Virus record (IMG/VR): IMGVR_UViG_3300030109_004479
Span: 35,543-67,291 of that record
Direction: 5' to 3' (one strand)
Length of the DNA stretch: 31,749 nt
From: a virus
Below, piece by piece: positions 11,682 to 19,461 of the stretch (positions within the stretch are counted from its first letter, which is position 1; every line of letters starts with the position of its first letter). The notes under the pieces are model-generated. The model ran no database searches, was not told where the DNA came from, and saw only the letters and a list, made by a program, of their open reading frames with translations. The translations under genes were made by a program, and so were the position numbers.

Positions 11682-13001
11682 ATGGCCGCAGACTTCGGAC
11701 TACCACACGATTTTGCAACAGATGCCTCCGCAGCAGTAGATACTGTTCTTACCCAAGAAGCGGGGCGAATTGGTGCAGATATTCACAAGGCAACTCTCCA
11801 CACATCACCGTGGATTGACCTTATTAAACAAACAACCTTTCCAGAAGGAATGGGGTATCAATTGAGTACACTTATTTATGACCGTGCTCTTCCACTATCT
11901 CCTATTAACAAGGACTTTACTGACTCTGGTATTAGTGTAGGTGTTGACTTTTCACCTATCGGATCAACTCACGGAACTGCCGCTAATGGTATGTCTGCGA
12001 ATCAGCAAGACCAGACTTTGTCTATAGGTACTGAGAAAGCAAGTGTTAACACTCTTGACTTCACTAAAGTTCAAAAGAACTACAGCCTTGAGAGAGCTAT
12101 CGTTGAGTCTCCACGAATTAACGTTGAGGAACTTCGCTACACTGCTCACAGAACTGAGCAACTTCGGGCTATTATGGATATTCTGAAAGAGTCTACCCGC
12201 CATTCGTGGGAAGAGCGTTACCGTGATGAGTATTCTAAGCTCTGCGACAACGTAGTTGAGTGTTCAGCCTCAGGCACAGCCACTACTACTAATCTTGAAG
12301 GAACGGTTCTTACCGCTATTAACGTAGATACTGGAAACAACGGTTGTGACATTGACGCTAATATCTCCAACAAGATTCTTGATGATATTTACTTCAAACT
12401 TGTTAGAGCTGGTGCTGGAGCAAACGCTTATGGCCGTGAGAATGGCCGCCCAGTGTTCTCCCTTGTTCTTTCGTCTGAAGCATCATATCAATTGATGACT
12501 GAAGCTGGATTCCGTGATGACGTGCGTTACAATAATGCTAAAGTTTCTGACCTCATTGCTCCATTAGGAGTTGAGAAGAGCTTTAGAGGTTTCTATCACT
12601 TGGTAGATGATCTTGCACCACGTTTCTCATTTAACGCTAGTACTGACAAACTGGAAAGAATTGATCCTTACACTGTTAGTGATACTACTGGTTCTGCAAC
12701 GAACAAGGTTATTGTTAACACTGCTTACGATTCTGCCGACTTTGAAGCAGCTTACGTTCTCGTTGATAACGTGATGGAGTCTTTGATTCCTGCACCAATC
12801 ACTAATGCTAACGGATTATCCTTTAATCCTGTTAACTACAAAGGTGAGTTCAAGTGGACTAACATCCCTGATGTAACACTTAACCCAGACGGAACTATTG
12901 GTTTCTTCAGAGGTATTCTTGCTTCGGCTTCTAAGCCAATCAAGACTAACTTCGGGTATGCCATATTGTTCAAGCGTACAAGTAGTACACCTGCTGCTTA
13001 A
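11682..13001 (+). CDS. Major capsid protein
   Basis: A 439-residue protein that forms the icosahedral head shell. The support is position directly after scaffold and small genes, its own promoter candidate and leader, a hairpin just downstream (13009), and a composition rich in Ala, Asn, Asp and Thr with one long helix (about residues 125-185, ...NYSLERAIVESPRINVEELRY..., then RAIMDILKESTRHSWEERYRD) as in HK97-fold capsids. Codon choice also differs from the neighbours by eye (more GTT, CGT, GAC and AAC-type codons), as in highly expressed genes. No name-giving motif exists, so the call rests on context. The ATG is preceded by an A-rich spacer after the (CTTAA)5 tract. Confidence 0.8.
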   Translation: MAADFGLPHDFATDASAAVDTVLTQEAGRIGADIHKATLHTSPWIDLIKQTTFPEGMGYQLSTLIYDRALPLSPINKDFTDSGISVGVDFSPIGSTHGTAANGMSANQQDQTLSIGTEKASVNTLDFTKVQKNYSLERAIVESPRINVEELRYTAHRTEQLRAIMDILKESTRHSWEERYRDEYSKLCDNVVECSASGTATTTNLEGTVLTAINVDTGNNGCDIDANISNKILDDIYFKLVRAGAGANAYGRENGRPVFSLVLSSEASYQLMTEAGFRDDVRYNNAKVSDLIAPLGVEKSFRGFYHLVDDLAPRFSFNASTDKLERIDPYTVSDTTGSATNKVIVNTAYDSADFEAAYVLVDNVMESLIPAPITNANGLSFNPVNYKGEFKWTNIPDVTLNPDGTIGFFRGILASASKPIKTNFGYAILFKRTSSTPAA

Positions 13002-13008
13002 TTCTAAA

Positions 13009-13036
13009 GTGGGGTTCCCGTAAAAAGGAACCCCAC
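13009..13036 (+). terminator. Perfect hairpin after the major capsid gene
   Basis: GTGGGGTTCC (13009-13018) pairs perfectly with GGAACCCCAC (13027-13036) around an 8-nt loop, 7 nt past the capsid stop. The following bases are AT-rich but not a U-run, so termination may be partial; mRNA 3'-end protection is equally possible. Confidence 0.6.
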
Positions 13037-13064
13037 ATAATATTAATTTTAACTATTAAAAATT

Positions 13065-13211
13065 ATGCCAACTTTAGATGATTCGCCTATATTAGAAATA
13101 TTAACTTCTACTACTATGGCTGACGACGACCTTGTATTGGTCTATGATCAGTCAGAGCAAAAGATAAAAGCTATTACAATAGCTCAACTTAGAGTAGATA
13201 TTAACGTCTAA
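13065..13211 (+). CDS. 48-residue small protein between two hairpins
   Basis: A 48-residue acidic protein with a beta-like middle (ADDDLVLVYDQSEQKIKAI) that resembles the short 'adaptor' blocks found at the N-terminus of some phage fibre proteins. It is too short for certainty. It is flanked by the capsid hairpin and by the intrinsic terminator at 13239, so it may be co-expressed with capsid protein (a decoration or accessory protein). The ATG is preceded by an AT-rich, Shine-Dalgarno-free sequence like that of other genes here. Confidence 0.55.
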   Translation: MPTLDDSPILEILTSTTMADDDLVLVYDQSEQKIKAITIAQLRVDINV

Positions 13212-13238
13212 CCTTAAAGGTTTACTATTCACAATAAT

Positions 13239-13280
13239 CCCCGATCCTCTTGATAAAGCAGGGGATCGGGGTTATTTTTG
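13239..13280 (+). terminator. Rho-independent terminator after the capsid unit
   Basis: CCCCGATCC (13239-13247) pairs with GGATCGGGG (13263-13271), followed by TTATTTTTG. It is a strong stem with a U-rich tail on the plus strand. The next gene begins only 19 nt later with no obvious promoter, so read-through of this terminator probably sets the level of the downstream tail genes relative to capsid. Confidence 0.8.
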
Positions 13281-13298
13281 TACAACCAATTATTTATT

Positions 13299-13778
13299 AT
13301 GCCGACTGTAGGAAAAAAGAAATTTAAATACGATGAAGAGGGTATGGCGGCTGCTGAGGCAGAAGCTGCTGACTCTGGACAAGAAATGAGTATGGTGGAT
13401 AAAGTAGATGATACTTTGTCTGGTTTAGAAATGCCTGAGCAGGATATTGCTATGCCTGATGAAATAGAACCCTCTGTAGATGAAATGGCTGAGGAGGAAC
13501 CAGAAACAGACGTTCTTGATCAAGGTTTATTGATGCAATTATTTAGAATTGTTTACAGGCAAGACTATGATCCAAACAATCAAAAGCACCAGTCTCAGTT
13601 ATCTGTAATAGAGAGCACTCTGGATCAAAACCCAGAAATGGCTAGCAGGTTGAAAGATGGTGAAATGTCTATGACTGACTTTGCATTGCGTGTATATAAG
13701 GGAATGGTTCCTTCTGAAGAAGCTACAATGACGGCTCCTGCTGTTACGCCTGAAGCAGGTAATTCTTATATGGCTTAA
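13299..13778 (+). CDS. Acidic virion-associated protein
   Basis: A 159-residue protein from ATG 13299 (an upstream TTG at 13278 lies in the terminator tail). The N-terminus 'MPTVGKKKFKYDEEGMAAAE' resembles a short conserved start seen in several marine phage proteins. The rest is highly acidic with many Met (MDEI.., EMAEEEPETD) and a helical segment near 85-110 (LLMQLFRIVYRQDYDPNNQK). It may be an internal or scaffold-like virion protein; function unproven. It is the first gene after the capsid terminator. Confidence 0.6.
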   Translation: MPTVGKKKFKYDEEGMAAAEAEAADSGQEMSMVDKVDDTLSGLEMPEQDIAMPDEIEPSVDEMAEEEPETDVLDQGLLMQLFRIVYRQDYDPNNQKHQSQLSVIESTLDQNPEMASRLKDGEMSMTDFALRVYKGMVPSEEATMTAPAVTPEAGNSYMA

Positions 13779-13779
13779 T

Positions 13780-14328
13780 ATGGCACTTACCTCTTTAAAC
13801 TTAGTTCAGCAATTATCTGCTAACCTTACCTCAACAGGGATTAGGGGGAATATTCCACTCGGTGGTACGAACACAACCGTGCTTAGTTCGGACGATGCCG
13901 ATTACATGTATGAGTTTACTATAGAAGCAGCCGCTAATGGTAATGTAACAACATGGAACTTAGCTACAAATCAGTTAACAAATACCACTGGGAATGCTTA
14001 CATAAATCAACCTTCAGGAGCTATTGCACGGGATGCTAATGGGGATGAAGTGCATCTTCCTGATGGTCAAAGTCCATCTGTAGATGATAAGATTGTAGCC
14101 ATATATTATGAAACTGAAGCAACTAATACAGGAAACATTGCGATTGCTGCTTCAAACCCTGTTTATGGCACAGTTACTTTTAACTCAGGAGTAGGGACTA
14201 CTGTAGGAGTTAGAGTTCCAAGATCCGCTTTATTTATTCCAAGATGGGAGGCTTCTTCTGGCACAGTTACTTTTACGTTTAGTGCATCTGGAGATAAACT
14301 ACACGGAATTTTCTTAGGCAAGACATAA
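13780..14328 (+). CDS. Structural protein, possible head decoration or tail protein
   Basis: A 182-residue protein with a Gly/Thr/Asn-rich, beta-predicted sequence. The second half has repeated 'SGTVTF' patterns (YGTVTFNSGVGTT, SGTVTFTFSASG), as in beta-sandwich virion proteins. It starts 1 nt after the previous stop. No family was recognised; the neighbours are virion genes, so it is probably part of the particle. Confidence 0.6.
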   Translation: MALTSLNLVQQLSANLTSTGIRGNIPLGGTNTTVLSSDDADYMYEFTIEAAANGNVTTWNLATNQLTNTTGNAYINQPSGAIARDANGDEVHLPDGQSPSVDDKIVAIYYETEATNTGNIAIAASNPVYGTVTFNSGVGTTVGVRVPRSALFIPRWEASSGTVTFTFSASGDKLHGIFLGKT

Positions 14329-14331
14329 TAA

Positions 14332-15813
14332 ATGGCAACATCCCCGAACAGAAGACAACGGGTATTTGAGTTCGCAACTCCAAAGGTAGCGGATTTAGTT
14401 GTTGTCGAAGTGGTTGACGTTAGCAGAAAAGCGGGGTCTGCCGAAACTATAAGTGATAGTGCTTATGGGTCTAATCATCCTAACACAGATAAGTTTCCTG
14501 ACTTTAAATTAGCTTTAATTAAAAATGCTGATGAAGATCAAGGCCAGTTTCAATACTGGTATTATGTAAAAGACAGGGCTAGTCAAGACGACTATAACTG
14601 GGAGTTCCAAGCTGCGGGAGGCTCTAATCCTTTGTATGATACTGTGGTCAGAACGTATGTAACTCTTCGTAGTAGCTACGAAACCAACTCTCCTAAAATA
14701 GGTTACAATACATCCGTTGATACCGAAGCTTTATTAAACTTAGGTCAGAAGAAAGATAATAATACTTACATGCCTTCGGGCGATACAGACTTAACTCCCT
14801 TTTCAGGAACCGTCTTGGCAGGTACAGACTCTAGTGGAGCGGCTATTCTAGCAACTAGAACAAATGGAGTTAAATTTGACACTGATTATATTTTATTTGA
14901 AAGAAGACAAGTTCGTTCAGGAGATGAGACTTTGGATTCTTTATATGTTGTAGAGCAGCGGGTATTTATAAAAAAGATCCCTATTCGTGGAACGGACGTA
15001 GACGCAGAGTTTAATTTTGCTCTTCGCTCTAAACAAACAATTTTTCATAAAGACGAGCTACCTGTAAAAACTACAGTGTTTAAGGAATCAGACACAACAG
15101 TACCTACAGACCCTTCTAAGAACACTTCTCAAGTTTTTGCTTTAGGGAACGCAGCTACTGCTCAGGGCCCTATTCCTTTTTTTGGATCTAAGTTAATAGA
15201 TGGTGAGGGGTCTAATAAATTTGGTATTCTTTGTGAAGGTAGACAGTTGTCAGATAATTGGTATTCTATTTCTGAAAAAGAAGTTGTTAAGACAGATACT
15301 AATAACTTAGTTCGATCTTATACTACATATCAAAATTATACGTGGCCAGCTGTTCTTGATCGAATTGCAGATGAAAACTGGACACGGAATGACGGGGGTA
15401 CCGACACCATAGTTTATCCTATCTATAAAAGAGGTGCCTATAGTGGCCCTACTAAAGTATTAGTTCAATTGTATTGGACAGACTCTGATACTGGTTTTCC
15501 TACATCTACTTCTCAAGACGGAGGGCACACTCATATAGGAACAATAAATCCAATGCTTCCTGAGCCTTTAGTATTTCAGACTCCCATAGCAACGGTAAAC
15601 GTACCTCCTACTTTACATAACCAAATTTTGGTTACAGCTACAACAGGAAGCAACCACCCTGTATACAATTATATAGGAACTCGCTGGCTGTTTTTAAAGA
15701 CAAATCATGTAGATTGGCCTGACACTATTATAATAGCGGATTCACAGAGACCTTATAGAGGAGGTTTTTTGAGGGAAAAGATAACTGCATATAAACCTGT
15801 AGCTTCTACATAA
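14332..15813 (+). CDS. Large structural protein, probably tail
   Basis: A 493-residue protein, Thr-, Ser- and Asp-rich with regular beta-like segments and no signal peptide. A DGGHTHIG element near residues 395-402 matches the HxH motif seen three times in the next protein. The last ~60 residues contain aromatics and basic residues (RWLFLKTNHVDW). It lies between the decoration-like and fibre-like genes, so a tail or tail-tip role is likely. No enzymatic motif was seen. Confidence 0.6.
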   Translation: MATSPNRRQRVFEFATPKVADLVVVEVVDVSRKAGSAETISDSAYGSNHPNTDKFPDFKLALIKNADEDQGQFQYWYYVKDRASQDDYNWEFQAAGGSNPLYDTVVRTYVTLRSSYETNSPKIGYNTSVDTEALLNLGQKKDNNTYMPSGDTDLTPFSGTVLAGTDSSGAAILATRTNGVKFDTDYILFERRQVRSGDETLDSLYVVEQRVFIKKIPIRGTDVDAEFNFALRSKQTIFHKDELPVKTTVFKESDTTVPTDPSKNTSQVFALGNAATAQGPIPFFGSKLIDGEGSNKFGILCEGRQLSDNWYSISEKEVVKTDTNNLVRSYTTYQNYTWPAVLDRIADENWTRNDGGTDTIVYPIYKRGAYSGPTKVLVQLYWTDSDTGFPTSTSQDGGHTHIGTINPMLPEPLVFQTPIATVNVPPTLHNQILVTATTGSNHPVYNYIGTRWLFLKTNHVDWPDTIIIADSQRPYRGGFLREKITAYKPVAST

Positions 15814-15814
15814 C

Positions 15815-16870
15815 ATGGCTGATATTGATGCTAGTGGTAGAGGAGATGTAAAAGAATCTGCTGGGTCAAGCCTAACAGAACTTAATTTAGTTGATAACCC
15901 CTACGGTGAGTTTCAACACAATATATTTGATGCAAACTACGAACATTCTCCGTACACCTCTTTTAATGGTTCGGGGGCCTCTAGTGGTTCAGGTTCTGGG
16001 TTAGGGAGTATAACTCCTGTACATCCTTTTAAATTAGAAAGATTTGTAGATTCTTCAGGGAGCCCTAGGACTCGTTTATATAAAGGTTATTTACGATATT
16101 GTATTAATACTTTTAAAACAATAATTCAAAGTGATACTAAAACGACTACTGCTTATAGCACTTCTGCAAATGGTTCAGATGCTAATTCAAAAACACACAC
16201 TGAAAGTGCTCATACCCACAGTCTTACTGACTATACTGGAAGTGTTTATTCTTCTGGTGGATCATACTCCGACACCCCCCACCAACATAATTTAGGAGGT
16301 AGTACTGAAGGAGTTGATTCTCCAACTGATGGGCATTTTCACAAGATTCCCGATTTAGTACCTTCAACCTCAACAGTAGATAAGTTTGTGTGTGTTCATG
16401 GGCAGACGGAAGGGCAAGGAATTTTAAGAGATGTGTCGGCAAACGGTTTTGGTGAAATTACAAATGATTTAGGGGAAGGCACGGGGGTTTATGCTATGGA
16501 CTTACCTGTTGGAGATACATTTGGTTCTATTTTTTTAAAATGGAAAATAGTTTTATCTGATACGGTTGATCTTTCTGGGGTTACTATAAGTGCTGCTGAT
16601 GTAACAATTCACAGAGATGCTGCTGTAACTAAAGAAGCTCACGAACTTTCAGACGATGACCAACTTCCTAAATTAGAATCAGACAACGAAGGAGCTAGTA
16701 TGACTAATTTTGATAGAGGAGGTGAGTCTGAAGATGACAGGACGGCTTACTTTTATGTAAAAATAGGCGAGTCCTACCCTGCTGCGGAAGGCTCCCTTAA
16801 ATCTATTGTGCAAATAACTTACGATAATATTAACTGGACTCCTTTACTAATATCAAGAGCGAGTACATAA
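15815..16870 (+). CDS. Fibre- or tip-like protein with three HxH motifs
   Basis: A 351-residue protein. It has a Gly/Ser-rich linker (residues ~50-65), then a Ser/Thr-rich region with HTH at ~133-135, HQH at ~156-158 and HFH at ~174-176. Such His-x-His motifs bind metal ions in trimeric phage fibre tips (the iron sites of the T4 long tail fibre gp37 tip are the known case). The C-terminal half is acidic and beta-like (ISAADVTIHRDAAV, then YFYVKIGESYPA). A receptor-facing or needle role is inferred. It starts 1 nt after the previous stop. Confidence 0.6.
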   Translation: MADIDASGRGDVKESAGSSLTELNLVDNPYGEFQHNIFDANYEHSPYTSFNGSGASSGSGSGLGSITPVHPFKLERFVDSSGSPRTRLYKGYLRYCINTFKTIIQSDTKTTTAYSTSANGSDANSKTHTESAHTHSLTDYTGSVYSSGGSYSDTPHQHNLGGSTEGVDSPTDGHFHKIPDLVPSTSTVDKFVCVHGQTEGQGILRDVSANGFGEITNDLGEGTGVYAMDLPVGDTFGSIFLKWKIVLSDTVDLSGVTISAADVTIHRDAAVTKEAHELSDDDQLPKLESDNEGASMTNFDRGGESEDDRTAYFYVKIGESYPAAEGSLKSIVQITYDNINWTPLLISRAST

Positions 16871-16879
16871 TGGGGCTGC

Positions 16880-17575
16880 ATGGTAGACCCTAAGTATATA
16901 AAGCTTAGTTATTGGTTTGATCGCATCTATGTTATTAATAGACCTGACAGACCTGTTCGATTAGCTAGATTTTTTAAACATATAGAAGAACTCGGATTAG
17001 CAGAAAGGCATGAAGTTATAGTATACCCAGCAATTATGGGGAATAAAACAACGTGCCCTCCTTATTTTTTAGCGGGAGCTGGAGCGTGGGGGTGCTTAAA
17101 ATCCCATAGCAATATAATAGAAAATGCTATTATGGAGGTAGAAATTAAAGGAGAGACACACGGAATAGATAGTATTCTTATACTAGAAGATGATGTGCAG
17201 TTTATTGATAACCCTTACCAATTGATATTTAATTTTTTGTCTAATATCCCTAAAGATTGGGATCAATTATATTTGGGAGGCCAACATAGAATGAAACCGA
17301 TAGCTACTGAAAACTCGGAAATTAAAAGGGTTATAAGTACTAATAGGACGCATGCTTATGCTTTAAACAGTAAAATTTATAAAAAAGTATATGCACATAT
17401 TAATAATGCTACTGACTATATAGGCAAAAAAGATTATCATGTAGATGGTCAGTTAGAAGAAGCCCACAGAAAACAGGCATGGAACGTGTATTGCCCTCCT
17501 AAATGGCTAGCTGGGCAATGTGCTAATATAAGTGATGTAAGTAACACGGAAATCCCCTATAAAATATGGGACTAG
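16880..17575 (+). CDS. Glycosyltransferase, family 25-like (LPS type)
   Basis: A 231-residue enzyme with the order of motifs of glycosyltransferase family 25: an N-terminal IYVINRPDRPVR (residues ~16-27, donor-side motif), GAWGCLKSH (~68-76), the acidic ILILEDDV (~99-106, a likely metal/nucleotide-sugar site), an S/T-H-AYAL segment (~155-162), and YHVDGQL (~186-192). It would transfer a sugar from a nucleotide-sugar to a protein or lipid. Its place inside the tail block suggests glycosylation of a virion protein such as a fibre, but host-envelope change is also possible. It starts 9 nt after the previous stop. Confidence 0.8.
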   Translation: MVDPKYIKLSYWFDRIYVINRPDRPVRLARFFKHIEELGLAERHEVIVYPAIMGNKTTCPPYFLAGAGAWGCLKSHSNIIENAIMEVEIKGETHGIDSILILEDDVQFIDNPYQLIFNFLSNIPKDWDQLYLGGQHRMKPIATENSEIKRVISTNRTHAYALNSKIYKKVYAHINNATDYIGKKDYHVDGQLEEAHRKQAWNVYCPPKWLAGQCANISDVSNTEIPYKIWD

Positions 17576-17583
17576 TTGACAGC

Positions 17584-17624
17584 TTGAATTAAGCACAATT
17601 TCTCTTATATTTAGTATATTGTGC
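17584..17624 (+). promoter_or_regulatory. Promoter-like element and start-codon hairpin
   Basis: TTGAAT (17584-17589), a 16-bp spacer and TATATT (17606-17611) form a plausible promoter; a perfect TTGACA at 17576 has no well-placed -10. A perfect 7-bp inverted repeat, GCACAAT (17593-17599) and ATTGTGC (17618-17624), brackets the -10 and contains the GTG start of the next gene, so it may be an operator or a hairpin that covers the start codon. Confidence 0.45.
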
Positions 17625-18676
17625 CAGCATTAACTACCCAGCAATTAGAGACTACTCATAAAAAGTATTTAGATGCATCTAATGCTTCCCCTTCTGATTT
17701 TTGGGAAGCCTTAAATGAAATAATGCCCAGAATATATAAAATGGGCTACTGGCGGGAAATGCTTTTAGAGCATTCCCAAAGTGCTAAAGATGAATACATA
17801 TCACTGCCTCCAGAAACCGATTCATTAGTAGCGGGTATATTAGATAATAACCCGTTACCTACAAGATCCTTATGGCACGACTATAAAATTTTTGGTACTA
17901 ATGATCGGGATGACACCCTTTTAAGTTCTTTTATTGATGATGGGTATGCTCCAACGTACAGGGATTTAGTATCAGGCAGCCAGTATAAAATAAAATATTC
18001 TTCTTTAAAAGGCCCTTTTAACACTAGACCTGAATTAGGAAAAATAAACATTAGGTTTAGGCAACACAGCGATGCAACAAATCACCACGGTGTAATTCAT
18101 CCAGAAACAAAACTAGAGTTATCTTCTTATACAGAAGTTACTCATGATTTTAAAGCTTCTTTTTCGACAGGAGACGCTGCTGGATTTGAACTTGATTTAG
18201 TAGCAGATACCGATGTTACGGACATAGTGTCTATTACTTGGTCTGATATGGAATCGGATCATCCTATAATTGTTGTTGCGGAATATCAAGGAGTAGCTGG
18301 AGAAAGCATAACTACAGATAGTACAAAAGATTTAATGCTTGCAGAAATTAATTCAAGAAATGGAGTATCAAGGTACAGAAGATTTAGGGTAGGAGGCACA
18401 AACGATACCTCAACAGCACATTTACTTTTGAAAAGAAGATGGATAGATTGCGACAGTGCTCATGATCTAATTCACATCCCATCTAATGCAATTATAAAAC
18501 ACGCTCTTTTAGGTAAACTGGGAGAAGATAACGGAGATGCCCAAAGAGCAGAGTATCATTGGGGCTTAGTAACCCAACTTTTAGAATCAGACACTGACTC
18601 TTATAGGGGGACTGCTAAACCCACTTTAAACATAGCCCCTAATGGCGTAGGTGGTGGTATGTTAGGGATGTATTAA
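17621..18676 (+). CDS. Tail or connector structural protein
   Basis: A 351-residue protein from GTG 17621. It is mixed alpha-beta, with an N-terminal helical part (residues ~5-60, TTQQLETTHKKYLDAS, then EALNEIMPRIYKMGYWREML), a beta-rich middle and the C-terminal sequence 'SYRGTAKPTLNIAPNGVGG'. This overall pattern is like phage adaptor or tail proteins, but I cannot name the family. It sits between the glycosyltransferase and the small tail genes, has its own promoter-like element and a start codon inside a 7-bp inverted repeat. Confidence 0.6.
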   Translation: MPALTTQQLETTHKKYLDASNASPSDFWEALNEIMPRIYKMGYWREMLLEHSQSAKDEYISLPPETDSLVAGILDNNPLPTRSLWHDYKIFGTNDRDDTLLSSFIDDGYAPTYRDLVSGSQYKIKYSSLKGPFNTRPELGKINIRFRQHSDATNHHGVIHPETKLELSSYTEVTHDFKASFSTGDAAGFELDLVADTDVTDIVSITWSDMESDHPIIVVAEYQGVAGESITTDSTKDLMLAEINSRNGVSRYRRFRVGGTNDTSTAHLLLKRRWIDCDSAHDLIHIPSNAIIKHALLGKLGEDNGDAQRAEYHWGLVTQLLESDTDSYRGTAKPTLNIAPNGVGGGMLGMY

Positions 18677-18703
18677 CAATTTAACAATAAAACAAATTAT
18701 ATT

Positions 18704-18985
18704 ATGGCTGAAAACAGAACATTAAAAGGAATATATGGAGAAGCAGGAGCTACTATGCGTAGCGGGACTGAGTCAATCGAAAAAGATATATGCGCAATTC
18801 TCGTTATTGAGGCTGCCGTCTTAGATGCTACGGGAACTATTTGGGCTGAACTTACTGATACTGGTGTGGGAGCAAAAGCCCTAAAGGGGGGTGTTACTCT
18901 TCCTGCGGGAATTACTATCTACGGACAGTTTTCCAAAGTCACCTTGGATAGTGGCACAGTTCTTTGCTATCACGCTTCTAAGTAA
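18704..18985 (+). CDS. Small structural protein
   Basis: A 93-residue protein with a repeated beta-strand-like pattern (ICAILVIEAAVLDATG, then GVTLPAGITIYGQFSKVTLDSGTV). It is rich in Ala, Gly and Val and lacks a signal peptide or membrane segment. It may be a decoration, connector or tail-tip protein. The leader (AACAATAAAACAAATTATATT) is A-rich with no Shine-Dalgarno. Its stop is 2 nt before the next ATG. Confidence 0.6.
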   Translation: MAENRTLKGIYGEAGATMRSGTESIEKDICAILVIEAAVLDATGTIWAELTDTGVGAKALKGGVTLPAGITIYGQFSKVTLDSGTVLCYHASK

Positions 18986-18987
18986 TC

Positions 18988-19461
18988 ATGGCTAACATAG
19001 AGATTAAGAGGGGTCAGCAGACTCAAGTAGATATAAAGTATATCCCTTCGGGGGAGACATATACTAAAAACTTTTTTAATGCTACGACTCTTGGTTCTGC
19101 TCCTAAAAAATTTAGGCATAAAGCTTCATTAGTTCTTAGGAGGAAAACAAATAATTCTGTTCAGGGAGAGGTTGTAGATACTTTAACTACGACAGACACA
19201 GCAGCGTCAGCTTCTACCTCATCTTTACAATCAACATCGGGGAGGATTAGATTTCCTAACGTAGGGGCTTCTAATACAGCTAACGCAAATATCACATTGC
19301 ACTTTGATACCGCAGCTTCTGATGCGCTCCCTAACGAAAAAATTACTATTTTTGGCGATTTAAAAATTACTGATGTTGCTCCTGACGGTAGCGAAGCAAC
19401 TACTGATGAAGTTATTAACTCTTTCCGATTAACTTTTGATATAATACCAGAAATTATCTAA
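18988..19461 (+). CDS. Structural protein upstream of the giant fibre
   Basis: A 157-residue protein with a beta-sandwich-like pattern. It has an N-terminal basic strand (IEIKRGQQTQVDIKYIPS), a Ser/Thr/Ala-rich middle (TTTDTAASASTSSLQSTSG) and strands (NITLHFDTA, KITIFGDLKITDVAP). It lacks a recognised family. It overlaps the giant fibre gene by one base (TAATG), so the two are translated together and it may be the fibre's attachment or chaperone partner; this is inference. Confidence 0.6.
   Translation: MANIEIKRGQQTQVDIKYIPSGETYTKNFFNATTLGSAPKKFRHKASLVLRRKTNNSVQGEVVDTLTTTDTAASASTSSLQSTSGRIRFPNVGASNTANANITLHFDTAASDALPNEKITIFGDLKITDVAPDGSEATTDEVINSFRLTFDIIPEII

Noticed and set aside
13278-13298. 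Longer start (TTG) for the acidic protein
   Set aside because: The TTG lies in the terminator's tail; the ATG at 13299 begins a recognisable N-terminus.
17576-17581. Perfect TTGACA as -35
   Set aside because: No -10-like hexamer lies 16-18 bp downstream; the TTGAAT at 17584 pairs better with TATATT.
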